A stretch of 44,213 nucleotides of DNA, from NCBI RefSeq assembly GCF_000158815.1, contig NZ_GG657738.1, positions 1,561,675 through 1,605,887 on the forward strand. Reading direction: 5' to 3'. A program made the translations under genes and the position numbers. The stretch is from Micromonospora sp. ATCC 39149 (GTDB taxonomy: Bacteria > Actinomycetota > Actinomycetes > Mycobacteriales > Micromonosporaceae). This document shows, one piece after another, positions 32,083 to 41,036 of the stretch (position 1 is its first letter; every line of letters begins with the position of its first letter). A model generated the notes under the pieces. It searched no databases and was not told where the DNA came from. It saw only the letters and a program-made list of their open reading frames with translations.

Positions 32083-33195
32083 TCAGGATCCGTTCTTGAG
32101 GAAGTCCGGCACGTCCACGTCGTCGAAGAGCACCCGGCGCGGCGACTGGGACGGTGCCGGCATCGTGGTCGGGGGCGGCACCGGCGTGGTGGGCTGGGCC
32201 GGCTGGTTCTGGTTGCTCTTGCGGCTCGGCTCGGGCTTGTACGCCGGCGTCCCGCTGTCGAACCCGGCGGCGATCACGGTGACCCGCACCTCGTCGCCGA
32301 GGGCGTCGTCGATGACCGCGCCGAAGATGATGTTGGCGTCCGGGTGGGCCGCGTCCGTGACCAGCTGGGCCGCGTCGTTGATCTCGAACAGGCCGAGGTC
32401 CGAGCCGCCGGCGATGGAGAGCAGCACGCCGCGCGCGCCGTCCATGCTCTGCTCCAGCAGCGGGCTGGAGATGGCCGCCTCCGCCGCCTCGACCGCGCGG
32501 TTCTCGCCCCGGGCGCTGCCGATGCCCATGAGCGCGCTGCCCGCGCCGCTCATCACGCTCTTGACGTCGGCGAAGTCCAGGTTGATCAGACCCGGAGTGG
32601 TGATCAGGTCGGTGATGCCCTGGACACCGGAGAGAAGCACCTGGTCTGCCGTGCGGAACGCGTCCATCATGCTGATGTTGCGGTCGCCGAGCGCCAGCAG
32701 CCGGTCGTTGGGGATGACGATCAGCGTGTCGCACTGGTTGCGCAGCTCGTCTATCCCCGCCTCGGCCTGCACCTGGCGGCGCTTGCCCTCGAACGAGAAC
32801 GGGCGGGTGACCACGCCGATGGTCAGCGCGCCGAGCTTACGGGCGATGTTCGCCACCACCGGCGCGCCGCCGGTGCCGGTGCCGCCGCCCTCGCCGCAGG
32901 TCACGAAGACCATGTCGGCGCCCTTGAGCACCTCCTCGATCTCGTCGCGGTGGTCCTCGGCGGCGTTCTTGCCGACGTCCGGGTTGGCGCCCGCACCGAG
33001 CCCCCGGGTCAGCTCGCGCCCCACGTCCAGCTTGACGTCGGCGTCGCTCATCAGCAGCGCCTGCGCGTCGGTGTTGATCGCGATGAACTCGACGCCCTTG
33101 AGCCCAACCTCGATCATCCGGTTGACGGCGTTGACGCCGCCACCCCCGATGCCGACGACCTTGATGACCGCCAGGTAGTTGTGCGGAGGTGTCAT
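32083..33195 (-). CDS. ftsZ: Cell division GTPase FtsZ
   Basis: This 370-residue tubulin homologue polymerises into the Z ring. It has the N-terminal [19 protein letters not shown], the GTP-binding tubulin signature [13 protein letters not shown] near residue 102, the T7 loop [13 protein letters not shown] near 205, and an intact C-terminal peptide [12 protein letters not shown] for SepF/FtsW binding. The linker is short and Pro/Gln-rich. The ATG at 33195 follows AAAGGA at good spacing. Two promoters lie in the 275-base gap to ftsQ; the 5' leader would be about 100-150 bases. Confidence 0.98.
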   Translation of the reverse strand: MTPPHNYLAVIKVVGIGGGGVNAVNRMIEVGLKGVEFIAINTDAQALLMSDADVKLDVGRELTRGLGAGANPDVGKNAAEDHRDEIEEVLKGADMVFVTCGEGGGTGTGGAPVVANIARKLGALTIGVVTRPFSFEGKRRQVQAEAGIDELRNQCDTLIVIPNDRLLALGDRNISMMDAFRTADQVLLSGVQGITDLITTPGLINLDFADVKSVMSGAGSALMGIGSARGENRAVEAAEAAISSPLLEQSMDGARGVLLSIAGGSDLGLFEINDAAQLVTDAAHPDANIIFGAVIDDALGDEVRVTVIAAGFDSGTPAYKPEPSRKSNQNQPAQPTTPVPPPTTMPAPSQSPRRVLFDDVDVPDFLKNGS

Positions 33196-33301
33196 CTCCG
33201 GTCCTTTCCCTTCGAGATTGGCATGGGCCGACCCCACACGGCTTGGCCAGACCAGCGCCGACACGGCTGCGCCCCCGCGAGGCCGAGAGGTGAACCCTCA
33301 C

Positions 33302-33330
33302 CCTCTACTAGAGGCTTACTGTTATGTCAA
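33302..33330 (-). promoter_or_regulatory. ftsZ promoter P1 with palindrome over the -10
   Basis: On the minus strand a perfect TTGACA -35 (33325-33330), a 17-base spacer and TAGAGG (33302-33307) make a promoter. The -10 is half of the perfect palindrome CCTCTA-C-TAGAGG (33302-33314), a possible operator. The -10 itself is weak (three of six), which would suit regulation. Confidence 0.55.
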
Positions 33331-33350
33331 CTACTGATCCTCTTCGGGGC

Positions 33351-33379
33351 AACGTAAGCGGCCTCACGCCCGGAGCCAA
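33351..33379 (-). promoter_or_regulatory. ftsZ promoter P2 candidate
   Basis: On the minus strand TTGGCT (33374-33379), 17 bases, then TACGTT (33351-33356) gives a second -35/-10 pair about 50 bases upstream of P1. Multiple ftsZ promoters are known in Streptomyces; these two are predictions. Confidence 0.45.
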
Positions 33380-33470
33380 GGACCCGCCCGGCGTGTCGCC
33401 GCCGGAGAGGGCCACACCTCACTTCCGGGCCACCGGCCGGGCCACCACGCACGGACCGCTGACCGGCGGG

Positions 33471-34289
33471 TCACCTGAAGGTGACCACGTCCGGCGCGCT
33501 CACGTCGATCGTGTCGGCCTTGCGACCGAGCAGGACCGTGGCCACCCGCGCCTTGTCCGCGCCCCGGGTGGCATCCCCCCAGACGACGGTCCGGTCACCG
33601 CGCAGCCGCAGGCTGATCCGGGCCAATCCCTCGACGCTGACCTCCACCAACTCGCCGCGCAGCTCGGGGGTCAACGCGCCCAGCACCTCCAGCCCGGCCC
33701 GGGTTCCCGGATCCGCCGGGCCCGGCCGGACGACCCGCACCACCGGCAGGCCGTCGGGCTGCCGGGGCGACGACTGGAAGACCACCCCGGAGCGGTCGAC
33801 CACGGCGAACCGTTCGCCCTGCGGCACCGCCGCCACCGGCGTGCGCTCCACCACCCGCACCACCAGGGTGCCCGGCCAGTCCCGGGTGACCGTCGCCCGC
33901 TCCACCGGGGGAAGGGCGCCGATCCGCCGGGCGACGGCGGCCAGGTCGACCCGCGCGAGCGGCTCGTCGTCCGGCACCGCGGCGGCCTCGCGGACCTCCA
34001 CCGAGGTGACCAGCTCTGCGCCCTCCACCCGGACCTCGCGCACGCCGAGCAGCCCGGTGCCGAGCACCGTCCAGGCCACCAGCGCGGCCAGGGCCAACAC
34101 CCCGACGGTCACCGCCCAGGGCAGCGCCGCGCGCATCCGGCGCCGCCGGGCCCGGGCCATGAACCGCCGGGTCGACGGCGGCACGGCGTCCGTGCCGGCC
34201 CGCACCAGCTGCCAGCGCCGCACCGGCCCACGCCGGCCCCCGCCCGGGTCCGCGCCGGCGGTACGACCGCGCGCCGGACCGGGGCTCAT
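33471..34289 (-). CDS. ftsQ: Cell division protein FtsQ (DivIB)
   Basis: This 272-residue bitopic protein has an Arg-rich cytoplasmic head (residues 1-55), one membrane helix (PWAVTVGVLALAALVAWTVL, about 57-76), then a POTRA domain (VREVRVEGAELVTSVEVREAA onwards, about 82-150) and a FtsQ beta domain to the C-terminus. It links the divisome FtsB/FtsL complex to FtsI/FtsW. The ATG at 34289 overlaps the murC stop (ATGA). It is followed by a long gap with ftsZ promoters. Confidence 0.93.
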   Translation of the reverse strand: MSPGPARGRTAGADPGGGRRGPVRRWQLVRAGTDAVPPSTRRFMARARRRRMRAALPWAVTVGVLALAALVAWTVLGTGLLGVREVRVEGAELVTSVEVREAAAVPDDEPLARVDLAAVARRIGALPPVERATVTRDWPGTLVVRVVERTPVAAVPQGERFAVVDRSGVVFQSSPRQPDGLPVVRVVRPGPADPGTRAGLEVLGALTPELRGELVEVSVEGLARISLRLRGDRTVVWGDATRGADKARVATVLLGRKADTIDVSAPDVVTFR

Positions 34290-35743
34290 CCGGCGGTGGC
34301 CGCCGAGCCGCCGGCGGCGTTACCGGCACGGGCCGCCAGGGCCGCCAGCAGCTCGTCGCCCATCAGCGAGATCGGCGGCGCGCCCATGGTCACCACCACG
34401 TCGCCCGGGCGGGCCCGGCGGGCCACCTCGACCGGCACGTCGTCCCAGGAGCCCACGAAGACCTTCCGGTCGGCCGGCAGCGGCACCGCCTCGACCAGCG
34501 CGGCCGAGCCCTCTCCGGGCTGACGCACCTCGCCGGGGCCGAAGACCTCCAGCAGCACCAGCTCGTCGGCGATGCCGAGGGCCGCCGCGATCTCCGCCTG
34601 CAAGTCACGGGTGCGGTAGAGCCGGTACGGCTGGAACACCACGATCAGCCGCCCGTCGCCGGCCACCTCGCGCAGCGTCTGCAACGCCAGCGTCATCGAG
34701 GTGGGGTGGTAGGCGTACTCGTCGTAGACCAGCACCCCGTCGGCGACGCCCTTGCGCTCGAAACGCCGCCGCACCCCGGGGAACGCCGCCAGCGCGGCCT
34801 CCGCGGCCTCGACGGGCAACCCCAGCAGGTACGCGGTGAGCACCGCCGACGCGCTGTTGAGCCCCATGTGCCGCCCCGGCACCGGCAGCCGGAACTCGCC
34901 CAGCGAGCGCCCGTCGATCTCGGCGAGGTAGCGCACCCCCTGCGCGGAGGAGACGATCTCGCTCAGCCGCAGGTCGGCGTCGGCAGCCTCGCCGTACGTG
35001 TGCACCCGCCGTCCCTCGGCGCGCAGCGTCTGCGCCAGCCGCCGTCCGCCCGGGTCGTCGGCGCAGGTGACGATGAACCCGCGCCTGTCGGTGAGCCGGG
35101 CGAACTCGGCGAACGCCGCCTCCAGCGTGGCCAGGTCGCCGTACGTGTTGAGGTGGTCGGCCTCGATGTTGGTGATCAACGAGAGGTACGGGCGGTAGAT
35201 GAGAAACGAGCGGTCGCTCTCGTCCGCCTCGACCACGAAGTGCTCGCCCGTGCCGTGGTGCGCCCCCGAGCCGACCTCGGAGATCTCCCCGCCGATCACG
35301 AAGGACGGATCGGCGCCGGCCTGCTGCAGCACCATCGTCACCATCGAGGTGGTGGTGGTCTTGCCGTGGGTGCCGGCGATCGCCACCGTGAGCCGGCCGG
35401 TCATCGCCGCCGCCAGGGCCTCGGAGCGGTGCAGCACCCGCAGCCCGCGCCGGCGCGCCTCCACCAGCTCCAGGTGGTCCTGCGGGATCGCCGAGGAGTA
35501 GACGACGGTGTCGACACCGTCGAGGTTGGCCGCCTCGTGGGTCATGTGGATGGTCCCGCCCAGCGCCCGCATCCCGGCCAGCGACGGCCACTCCCGCAGC
35601 TCGCTGCCGGAGACCGGCAGGCCCCGGGTGAGGAAGAGCCGGGCCAGCCCGCTCATGCCGACACCGCCGACCCCGATCAGGTGGATCCGGCCCAGGTCCT
35701 CGGCGGTCAGCGTGCCGGCCGGGGTGAACTGCGCGGTGTTCAT
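34286..35743 (-). CDS. murC: UDP-N-acetylmuramate--amino acid ligase MurC
   Basis: This 485-residue Mur ligase adds the first residue to UDP-MurNAc. Motifs in order: HLIGVGGVGMSGLARLFL near residue 21, the ATP loop AIAGTHGKTTTTSMV near 120, the metal-site EADESDRSF near 168 and NIEADHLNTYGD near 190. The C-terminal half differs from common MurC: DEYAYHPTSM in place of DDYxHHPxE, QPYRLYRTRD for QPHRxxRT, and MGAPPISLMG for the usual GAGD/N motif. Micromonosporaceae have glycine, not L-alanine, as first stem residue, and these changes may reflect that; this is inference. The ATG at 35743 follows GGAAG by nine bases; a GTG three codons earlier lacks one. Confidence 0.93.
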   Translation of the reverse strand: MNTAQFTPAGTLTAEDLGRIHLIGVGGVGMSGLARLFLTRGLPVSGSELREWPSLAGMRALGGTIHMTHEAANLDGVDTVVYSSAIPQDHLELVEARRRGLRVLHRSEALAAAMTGRLTVAIAGTHGKTTTTSMVTMVLQQAGADPSFVIGGEISEVGSGAHHGTGEHFVVEADESDRSFLIYRPYLSLITNIEADHLNTYGDLATLEAAFAEFARLTDRRGFIVTCADDPGGRRLAQTLRAEGRRVHTYGEAADADLRLSEIVSSAQGVRYLAEIDGRSLGEFRLPVPGRHMGLNSASAVLTAYLLGLPVEAAEAALAAFPGVRRRFERKGVADGVLVYDEYAYHPTSMTLALQTLREVAGDGRLIVVFQPYRLYRTRDLQAEIAAALGIADELVLLEVFGPGEVRQPGEGSAALVEAVPLPADRKVFVGSWDDVPVEVARRARPGDVVVTMGAPPISLMGDELLAALAARAGNAAGGSAATAG

Positions 35744-35777
35744 GACGGGCACCTTCCGATCGCGACGGCCGGCCCGC

Positions 35778-36884
35778 TCACCGGGCCACCGCCTCGTAGA
35801 CGAAGTTCAGCAGCGCCTCGTCGCCGTCGCGCCGCCCGTACGCCGCCGCGGCGGCGCCCATCGCCGCGAGCCGGTGCGGGTCGCGGATCAGCGGGATGAC
35901 GGTGCGCTCCACCCAGGCCGGGGTCAGCTCGGCGTCGTCCACGAGCAGCCCGCCGCCGGCCTCCACCACGGGCAGCGCGTTGCGCTTCTGCTCCTGGTTG
36001 CTGTGCGGGTACGGCACGTAGATGGTGGGCAGCCCGATCGCGGCCACCTCGGCGCAGGTCATCGCCCCGCCCCGGCCGAGCATCAGGTCGGCGGCGGCGT
36101 AGCCGATCTCCATCTGGGACAGGTACGGCAGTGTCACGTACGGCACCGGCAGGTCGGTGGGGACCGGCACCGGCTCGTTGCGGGCGCCCATCACGTGCAG
36201 CACCTGCACGCCGTTGCGGGCCAGTTCCTTCGCCGCGCCGGCCACGGCGAGGTTGATCGAGCGGGCACCCTGCGAGCCGCCGGCGACGAAGAGCACCGGC
36301 AGGTCCGGGCGGAGTCCGAAGTGGGCGCGGGCGGCGGCGGCGTTGGCAGCCCGGTCCAGCCCGGCGATGCCCCGGCGCAGCGGCACGCCGACCACCCGGG
36401 CGTCGCGCAGCGCCTCCGCCTGGGTGGGCTGGTGCGGGAAGCCCACCGCGACGTTGCGCGTGAACTTCATCCCGAGCCGGTTGGCCACCCCCGGCGGCAC
36501 GTTCACCTCGTGGATGACGATCGGCAGCTCGCGCCGCCAGGCGGCCAGGTAGCCGGGCACCGATACGTACCCGCCGAAGCCGACGACCACGTCGGCGCGC
36601 ACCTCGTCGATCACCTTGCCCGCCGCGCGGGCCGCCTTCCACATCCGGTCCGGAGTGCGGACCAGGCTCATGTTCACCGACCGGGGCAGCTGGTAGGCGG
36701 GGATCTGCCGCAGGTCGTAGCCGGCCGGCGGGATCAGCTCGTTCTCCAGGCCCTTCGGTGTGCCGAGGCAGGTGATCCGGACGCCCGGGTCGTGTCGGCG
36801 AAGGCAGTCGGCGAAGGCGAGCAGCGGGTAGATGTGGCCACCCGTGCCCCCTCCACAGAGCACCACCGAACGCAGCGGACCCAT
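35778..36884 (-). CDS. murG: UDP-GlcNAc:lipid I GlcNAc transferase MurG
   Basis: This 368-residue GT28 glycosyltransferase turns lipid I into lipid II at the inner face of the membrane. Landmarks are VVLCGGGTGGHIYPLLAFA at the start (first G-loop), GFGGYVSVPGYLAA near residue 98, HEVNVPPGVANRLG near 120, FVAGGSQGARSIN near 190, and the donor-sugar motif GRGGAMTCAEVAAIGLPTIY near 270 followed by NQEQKRNA. The ATG at 36884 shares one base with the ftsW stop (TGATG), so translation is coupled. A much longer frame running back through ftsW is rejected. Confidence 0.97.
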   Translation of the reverse strand: MGPLRSVVLCGGGTGGHIYPLLAFADCLRRHDPGVRITCLGTPKGLENELIPPAGYDLRQIPAYQLPRSVNMSLVRTPDRMWKAARAAGKVIDEVRADVVVGFGGYVSVPGYLAAWRRELPIVIHEVNVPPGVANRLGMKFTRNVAVGFPHQPTQAEALRDARVVGVPLRRGIAGLDRAANAAAARAHFGLRPDLPVLFVAGGSQGARSINLAVAGAAKELARNGVQVLHVMGARNEPVPVPTDLPVPYVTLPYLSQMEIGYAAADLMLGRGGAMTCAEVAAIGLPTIYVPYPHSNQEQKRNALPVVEAGGGLLVDDAELTPAWVERTVIPLIRDPHRLAAMGAAAAAYGRRDGDEALLNFVYEAVAR

Positions 36885-38410
36885 CAGCGTCTCCTCTCGC
36901 TCGCCGCGCCGCCCCGGGCCCGGTCCGGCCGGGCACCGCGGGATGCGGCCTGGTCGTCCTCGCGCCGCGCCCGCGACCGGGGTACGGACCCACGGTCCGC
37001 CGGTGGCGGCGCCGGACGACGACGCCGGCCGGGAAGCGGCGGCAACGGGGCCCAGAGTAGTCGGACCCATCGGGCGGGCGGACGGGCGTGCAGGGCTCGG
37101 GCCGCGTCGGGTTCGCAGCGGGCGAACGAGGCGAGCATCCCAACCGCCGCCATGGTCACCACCAGGGCACTTCCGCCGTCGGAGATGAACGGCAGCGGCA
37201 CGCCGGTCATCGGCATCAGGCCGATGACCCCGCCGATGTTGATGATCGCCTGGCCGACCAGCCAGGTGGTGGCCCCGGCCGCGGCGAGCCGGCGGAACGG
37301 GTCCTCCACCCGCCGGGCGATCCGCAGCCCGGTGTAGCCGAGCACCGCGAACAGGGTGATCAGCACCACGCAGCCGACCACGCCCAGCTCCTCGGCGAGC
37401 ACGGCGAAGATGAAGTCGTTGTGCGCCTCGGGCAGCCAGCCGAACTTGAGGCTGCTCTTGCCCAGCCCGACGCCGAACCAGCCGCCGTGCTCGATGGCGT
37501 TGCGGCCCTGGACGAGCTGGTAGCACCAGGTCTCGAAGCACTCCTTGGGTTCGGGCGGGTTGAAGAAGATGGTGAGCCGGGCCAGCCGGTAGTTCTCCTC
37601 GCCCTTCGCCCCCGAGCCCGCGCCCAGCGAGGCGGCGGCGACGAGCAGCCCGATGCCGACCAGCCCGATCACCGACAGCACGGCGAACACCTTGGTCCGC
37701 ACCCCGGCCGCCCAGAGCAGGCCGACGACGAGGGCCAACAGGCAGAGCATCGTGCCGACGTCGTTGTAGCCGACCAGCACGAACAGCAGCGCGACCACGG
37801 GGAACAGCGGGGTGGCCAGTTCCTTCCACCAGCCGAGCCGGGCGCCCTTGCGGGCCAGCACGTCGGCCCCCCACAGCACCAGCGCGAACTTCGCCAGCTC
37901 GGACGGCTGGAGCTGGATGCCGCCGACGAACAGCCACAGCAGCTCTGCCTCCAGCGGCCCGACCCGCTTCACCCCGAAGAACGAGTTCAGCGCCAGCAGC
38001 AGGTTGAGCACCAGCAGCAGCGCCACGGCGATCCCGAGCGCGGGCCCGGCCACCGACCGGTAGGTACTGGCCGGCAGCCGCTGGCACACCCAGAATGCCA
38101 CCACCCCGATCACCGCGAAGATCGCCTGCTGGGTGGCGTCGGCGAAGGCGTTGCCCTCCTCGGCGTAGTTCTTCACGCTGGTGGCCGAGAAGACCATGGT
38201 CAGGCCGATGACCAACAGCAGGCCGGCGCTGGAGATCAGCAGGTAGTACGAGGCGAGCGGCCGGGCCAGCAGGCCGCGCAGCGCGGCCAGCCCGCCGGCG
38301 GCGTCCAGGCCGAACGCCGGCGCCGGCGGGGGGTCAGCGCTCTTCGCACCCCCCGCCGCCCGCCGGGGCTGTGTGTCCGCCGTCGTGCCGCTGCCTCGGT
38401 CCTCCCCCAC
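36884..38410 (-). CDS. ftsW: Lipid II polymerase of division, FtsW (SEDS family)
   Basis: This 508-residue SEDS glycosyltransferase has about ten membrane segments from residue 60. Diagnostic blocks are GLTMVFSATSVKNYAEEGNA near residue 68, IQLQPSELAKFALVLW near 165, the long loop with EEAHNDFIF-type sequence (PEAHNDFIFAVLAEELG near 330) and MTGVPLPFISDGGSALVV near 405 with the catalytic-loop residues. A Pro/Arg-rich C-terminal tail follows. The start is the in-frame GTG at 38410; the nearby ATGs at 38418 and 38421 are in another frame. Only 95 bases separate it from mraY, so murD is not in its usual place. Confidence 0.93.
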   Translation of the reverse strand: MGEDRGSGTTADTQPRRAAGGAKSADPPPAPAFGLDAAGGLAALRGLLARPLASYYLLISSAGLLLVIGLTMVFSATSVKNYAEEGNAFADATQQAIFAVIGVVAFWVCQRLPASTYRSVAGPALGIAVALLLVLNLLLALNSFFGVKRVGPLEAELLWLFVGGIQLQPSELAKFALVLWGADVLARKGARLGWWKELATPLFPVVALLFVLVGYNDVGTMLCLLALVVGLLWAAGVRTKVFAVLSVIGLVGIGLLVAAASLGAGSGAKGEENYRLARLTIFFNPPEPKECFETWCYQLVQGRNAIEHGGWFGVGLGKSSLKFGWLPEAHNDFIFAVLAEELGVVGCVVLITLFAVLGYTGLRIARRVEDPFRRLAAAGATTWLVGQAIINIGGVIGLMPMTGVPLPFISDGGSALVVTMAAVGMLASFARCEPDAARALHARPPARWVRLLWAPLPPLPGRRRRPAPPPADRGSVPRSRARREDDQAASRGARPDRARGGAASERRR

Positions 38411-38505
38411 CCGCCCATCATGGCGAATGTGAGCGCTCCGTTCCCGCCGAACGCCGTGGTCGGCGTGTCGCCGGGCAGAAGTAGGGCGGGGCGGGAGGTG
38501 GCGGC

Positions 38506-39639
38506 TCAGCCCATCGCGGCGAGGAAATCGCTGTAGAACAGGCCGAGCGCGATGGCCACGCCGATCCCCGCGATGATCCAGAACCGGACCACGATGTTGA
38601 CCTCGCTCCATCCGGCGAGCTCGAAGTGGTGCTGGAGCGGCGACATCCGGAACACCCGCTTGCCCGTGGTGCGGAACGAGATGATCTGGATGACCACCGA
38701 CATCGTGATGATCACGAACAGCCCGCCGATGATCGGCAGCAGCAGGATCGTCCGGGTGGACATCGCCATACCGGCGATCAGGCCGCCCAGGCCGAGTGCG
38801 CCGGTGTCGCCCATGAAGATCCGGGCCGGCGAGGTGTTCCACCACAGGAAGCCCACGCAGGCCCCGGCCGCCGCCCCGGCGATCAGCGCGATCTCCAGCG
38901 GGTCCCGCACCGTGTAGCAGTAGTTGTCCGGATTCGCCGTGTACGACGGGTCGGCGCACCAGTGCCGGTACTGCCAGAACGCGATCAGCGCGTACGCGGC
39001 GAGGACCATCACCGACGCGCCGGTGGCCAGGCCGTCCAGGCCGTCGGTGAGGTTCACGCCGTTGGTCGCCGCCATCACCACGAAGATGAAGATGACCACC
39101 GCGCCGATCTTGGAGACGTCCAGCGCGGGAATGTCCCGGATGAAGCTCAGCGTGGTGGCGCCGACGGTCTCGGTGTTGGTCGCCGCGCCACTGGCGTCGG
39201 TCATGCTGCTCGGGAAGTACAGCGCGACGACGCCGAAGGCCGCGCCGACCAGGATCTGGCCCGCCAGCTTGCCCCGCTTGTTGAGGCCGCCGCTGTGTCG
39301 CTTGCGGACCTTCAGGAAGTCGTCGATGAAGCCGACCGCGCCGGAGAACACCATCAGGCCCAGCAGCACCAGCGCGGTGATCGTCGGCTCGACCTGGGCG
39401 ATCTGGGCATCCGGCAGGGTGGTCAGGGCGAGGTGCCCGGCGACGTACGCGATGACCGTGGCCAGGATGAAGACCACGCCGCCCATCGTCGGCGTGCCCT
39501 TCTTGCCCTGGTGCATGGCCGGGCCCTCGGCCCGGATCGGCTGGCCGGCCTTGAGCCGGGTGAACACCCTGATCGCGATCGGGGTGCAGAACAGTGAGAC
39601 GAGGAAGGCCACCCCGATGGCGACGATCACCGCCCTCAT
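38506..39639 (-). CDS. mraY: Phospho-N-acetylmuramoyl-pentapeptide transferase MraY
   Basis: This 377-residue polytopic enzyme links UDP-MurNAc-pentapeptide to undecaprenyl phosphate, giving lipid I. Motifs present: [16 protein letters not shown] near residue 42, [22 protein letters not shown] near 102 (paired Asp), [15 protein letters not shown] near 190, [19 protein letters not shown] near 275 and the [13 protein letters not shown] loop near 325. A hydrophilic insert (about 225-245) with two Cys is seen. The ATG at 39639 overlaps the murF stop (ATGA). Next gene downstream is ftsW. Confidence 0.98.
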   Translation of the reverse strand: MRAVIVAIGVAFLVSLFCTPIAIRVFTRLKAGQPIRAEGPAMHQGKKGTPTMGGVVFILATVIAYVAGHLALTTLPDAQIAQVEPTITALVLLGLMVFSGAVGFIDDFLKVRKRHSGGLNKRGKLAGQILVGAAFGVVALYFPSSMTDASGAATNTETVGATTLSFIRDIPALDVSKIGAVVIFIFVVMAATNGVNLTDGLDGLATGASVMVLAAYALIAFWQYRHWCADPSYTANPDNYCYTVRDPLEIALIAGAAAGACVGFLWWNTSPARIFMGDTGALGLGGLIAGMAMSTRTILLLPIIGGLFVIITMSVVIQIISFRTTGKRVFRMSPLQHHFELAGWSEVNIVVRFWIIAGIGVAIALGLFYSDFLAAMG

Positions 39640-41036
39640 GCGGCGGCTCCCCCGCCCGTGGCCTCGACGCGCAGCGCGTCGGCCACCTCCCAGGTGCGGT
39701 ACCGGGAGCCCTTCACCAGGACCACGTCGCCCGGCCGTAGTTCGCTCCGCAGCACCTCGACGGCCGCCGCCTGATCGGTGAGCAGCACCGACTCTCCTCC
39801 CCAGTCCTCTACCGCTGTCGCGCCCTCGTGGATCGGCGCCGCCGGCTCGCCCACCACGAGCAGCCGGTCCACACCCAGCTCGGCCGCGAGCCGGCCGACC
39901 TCCAGGTGCCCCTGTCGTTCGTACTCCCCCAGCTCGGCCATGTAGCCGAGCACCGCGACCGCGCGCCCCGCGCCGCGCATCCCGGCGAGCGCCCGCAGCG
40001 CCACCGCCGTGGACGCCGGGTTCGCGTTGTACGAGTCGTCGATCACCGTCACGCCGTCGGGGCGCTCGAAGACGTCCATCCGACGGGTGGAGACCAGGCC
40101 CAGCTCGCCCAGCGCGGCGGCCAGCTCCGCCAGCGGCATCCCCAGCTCCCGGGCCACCGCCGCGGCGGCCAGCGAGTTCGACACCTGGTGCCGGCCGGTC
40201 AGCCCGAGCCGCACGGCCGCGCTCCCCTCCGGCGTCACCAGGGTGTACGCGGCGCGGCCCCGCCCGTCCAGGGTCACGTCCACGGCCCGGACGTCGGCGT
40301 GCGCCGCCTCGCCGTAGCGCACCACCCGGGCGGCGGTCCGTGCCGCCATCACGTCGACCAAGGGGTCGTCGGCGTTGAGCACGGCCAGCCCGTCGGCGGG
40401 CAGCGACTCGACCAGTTCCCCCTTGGCCAGCGCGATGTTCTCCACCGAGCCGAACTCGCCGAGGTGCGCCACGCCGACGTTGAGCACCACCGAGATGCGC
40501 GGCGGCACCACCTCGCACAGGTAGCGCACGTGCCCCACCCCCCGGGCGCCCTTCTCCAGCACCAGGAAGCGGGTGTCCTGGTCGGCCTGCAACGCCGTCC
40601 ACGGGTGCCCCAGCTCGTTGTTGAACGACCCCGGCGGGGCCACCGTCGGGCCGAGCCGCACGGTGAGCTGGGCGATCAGGTCCTTGGTGGTGGTCTTGCC
40701 CGACGAGCCGGTCAGCCCGATCACGGTCAGCGCGGGCAGCCGGTCCACGACCGCGCGGGCCAGCCGGCCCATGGCGTCGAGGGCGTCGCCGACGAGCACC
40801 ATCGGCACCCCGGGCACCTCGCGGGTGCCGAGCACCGCCACCGCGCCGCCGGCCACGGCCGCGGCGGCGTAGTCGTGACCGTCCACCTTCTCGCCGGGGA
40901 ACGCGACGAACAGCCCGCCCGCACCGGCCTTGCGCGAGTCGAACTCCACCGGGCCGGTCACCAGGGCCGCGGGGTCGGCGGCGACCAGCCGGCCGCCGAC
41001 CGCCTCGGCCACCTCGGCCAGCGTCAGCGGGATCAT
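39636..41036 (-). CDS. murF: UDP-MurNAc-tripeptide--D-Ala-D-Ala ligase MurF
   Basis: This 466-residue Mur ligase completes the pentapeptide. N-terminal [15 protein letters not shown] and [20 protein letters not shown] are followed by the ATP loop [16 protein letters not shown] near residue 108, [22 protein letters not shown] near 180 and a C-terminal domain with [18 protein letters not shown] near 305. [15 protein letters not shown] at the end is typical. The ATG at 41036 overlaps the murE stop by four bases and its own stop overlaps mraY. Confidence 0.97.
   Translation of the reverse strand: MIPLTLAEVAEAVGGRLVAADPAALVTGPVEFDSRKAGAGGLFVAFPGEKVDGHDYAAAAVAGGAVAVLGTREVPGVPMVLVGDALDAMGRLARAVVDRLPALTVIGLTGSSGKTTTKDLIAQLTVRLGPTVAPPGSFNNELGHPWTALQADQDTRFLVLEKGARGVGHVRYLCEVVPPRISVVLNVGVAHLGEFGSVENIALAKGELVESLPADGLAVLNADDPLVDVMAARTAARVVRYGEAAHADVRAVDVTLDGRGRAAYTLVTPEGSAAVRLGLTGRHQVSNSLAAAAVARELGMPLAELAAALGELGLVSTRRMDVFERPDGVTVIDDSYNANPASTAVALRALAGMRGAGRAVAVLGYMAELGEYERQGHLEVGRLAAELGVDRLLVVGEPAAPIHEGATAVEDWGGESVLLTDQAAAVEVLRSELRPGDVVLVKGSRYRTWEVADALRVEATGGGAAA

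Noticed and set aside
36885..38087. N-terminal extension of murG to 769 codons
   Set aside because: The extra part lies in another frame of ftsW; MurG begins at 36884 with its G-loop.
38411..38959. Upstream extension of ftsW through the mraY C-terminus
   Set aside because: It is a shifted frame of mraY and has no FtsW similarity; it also contains no murD sequence.
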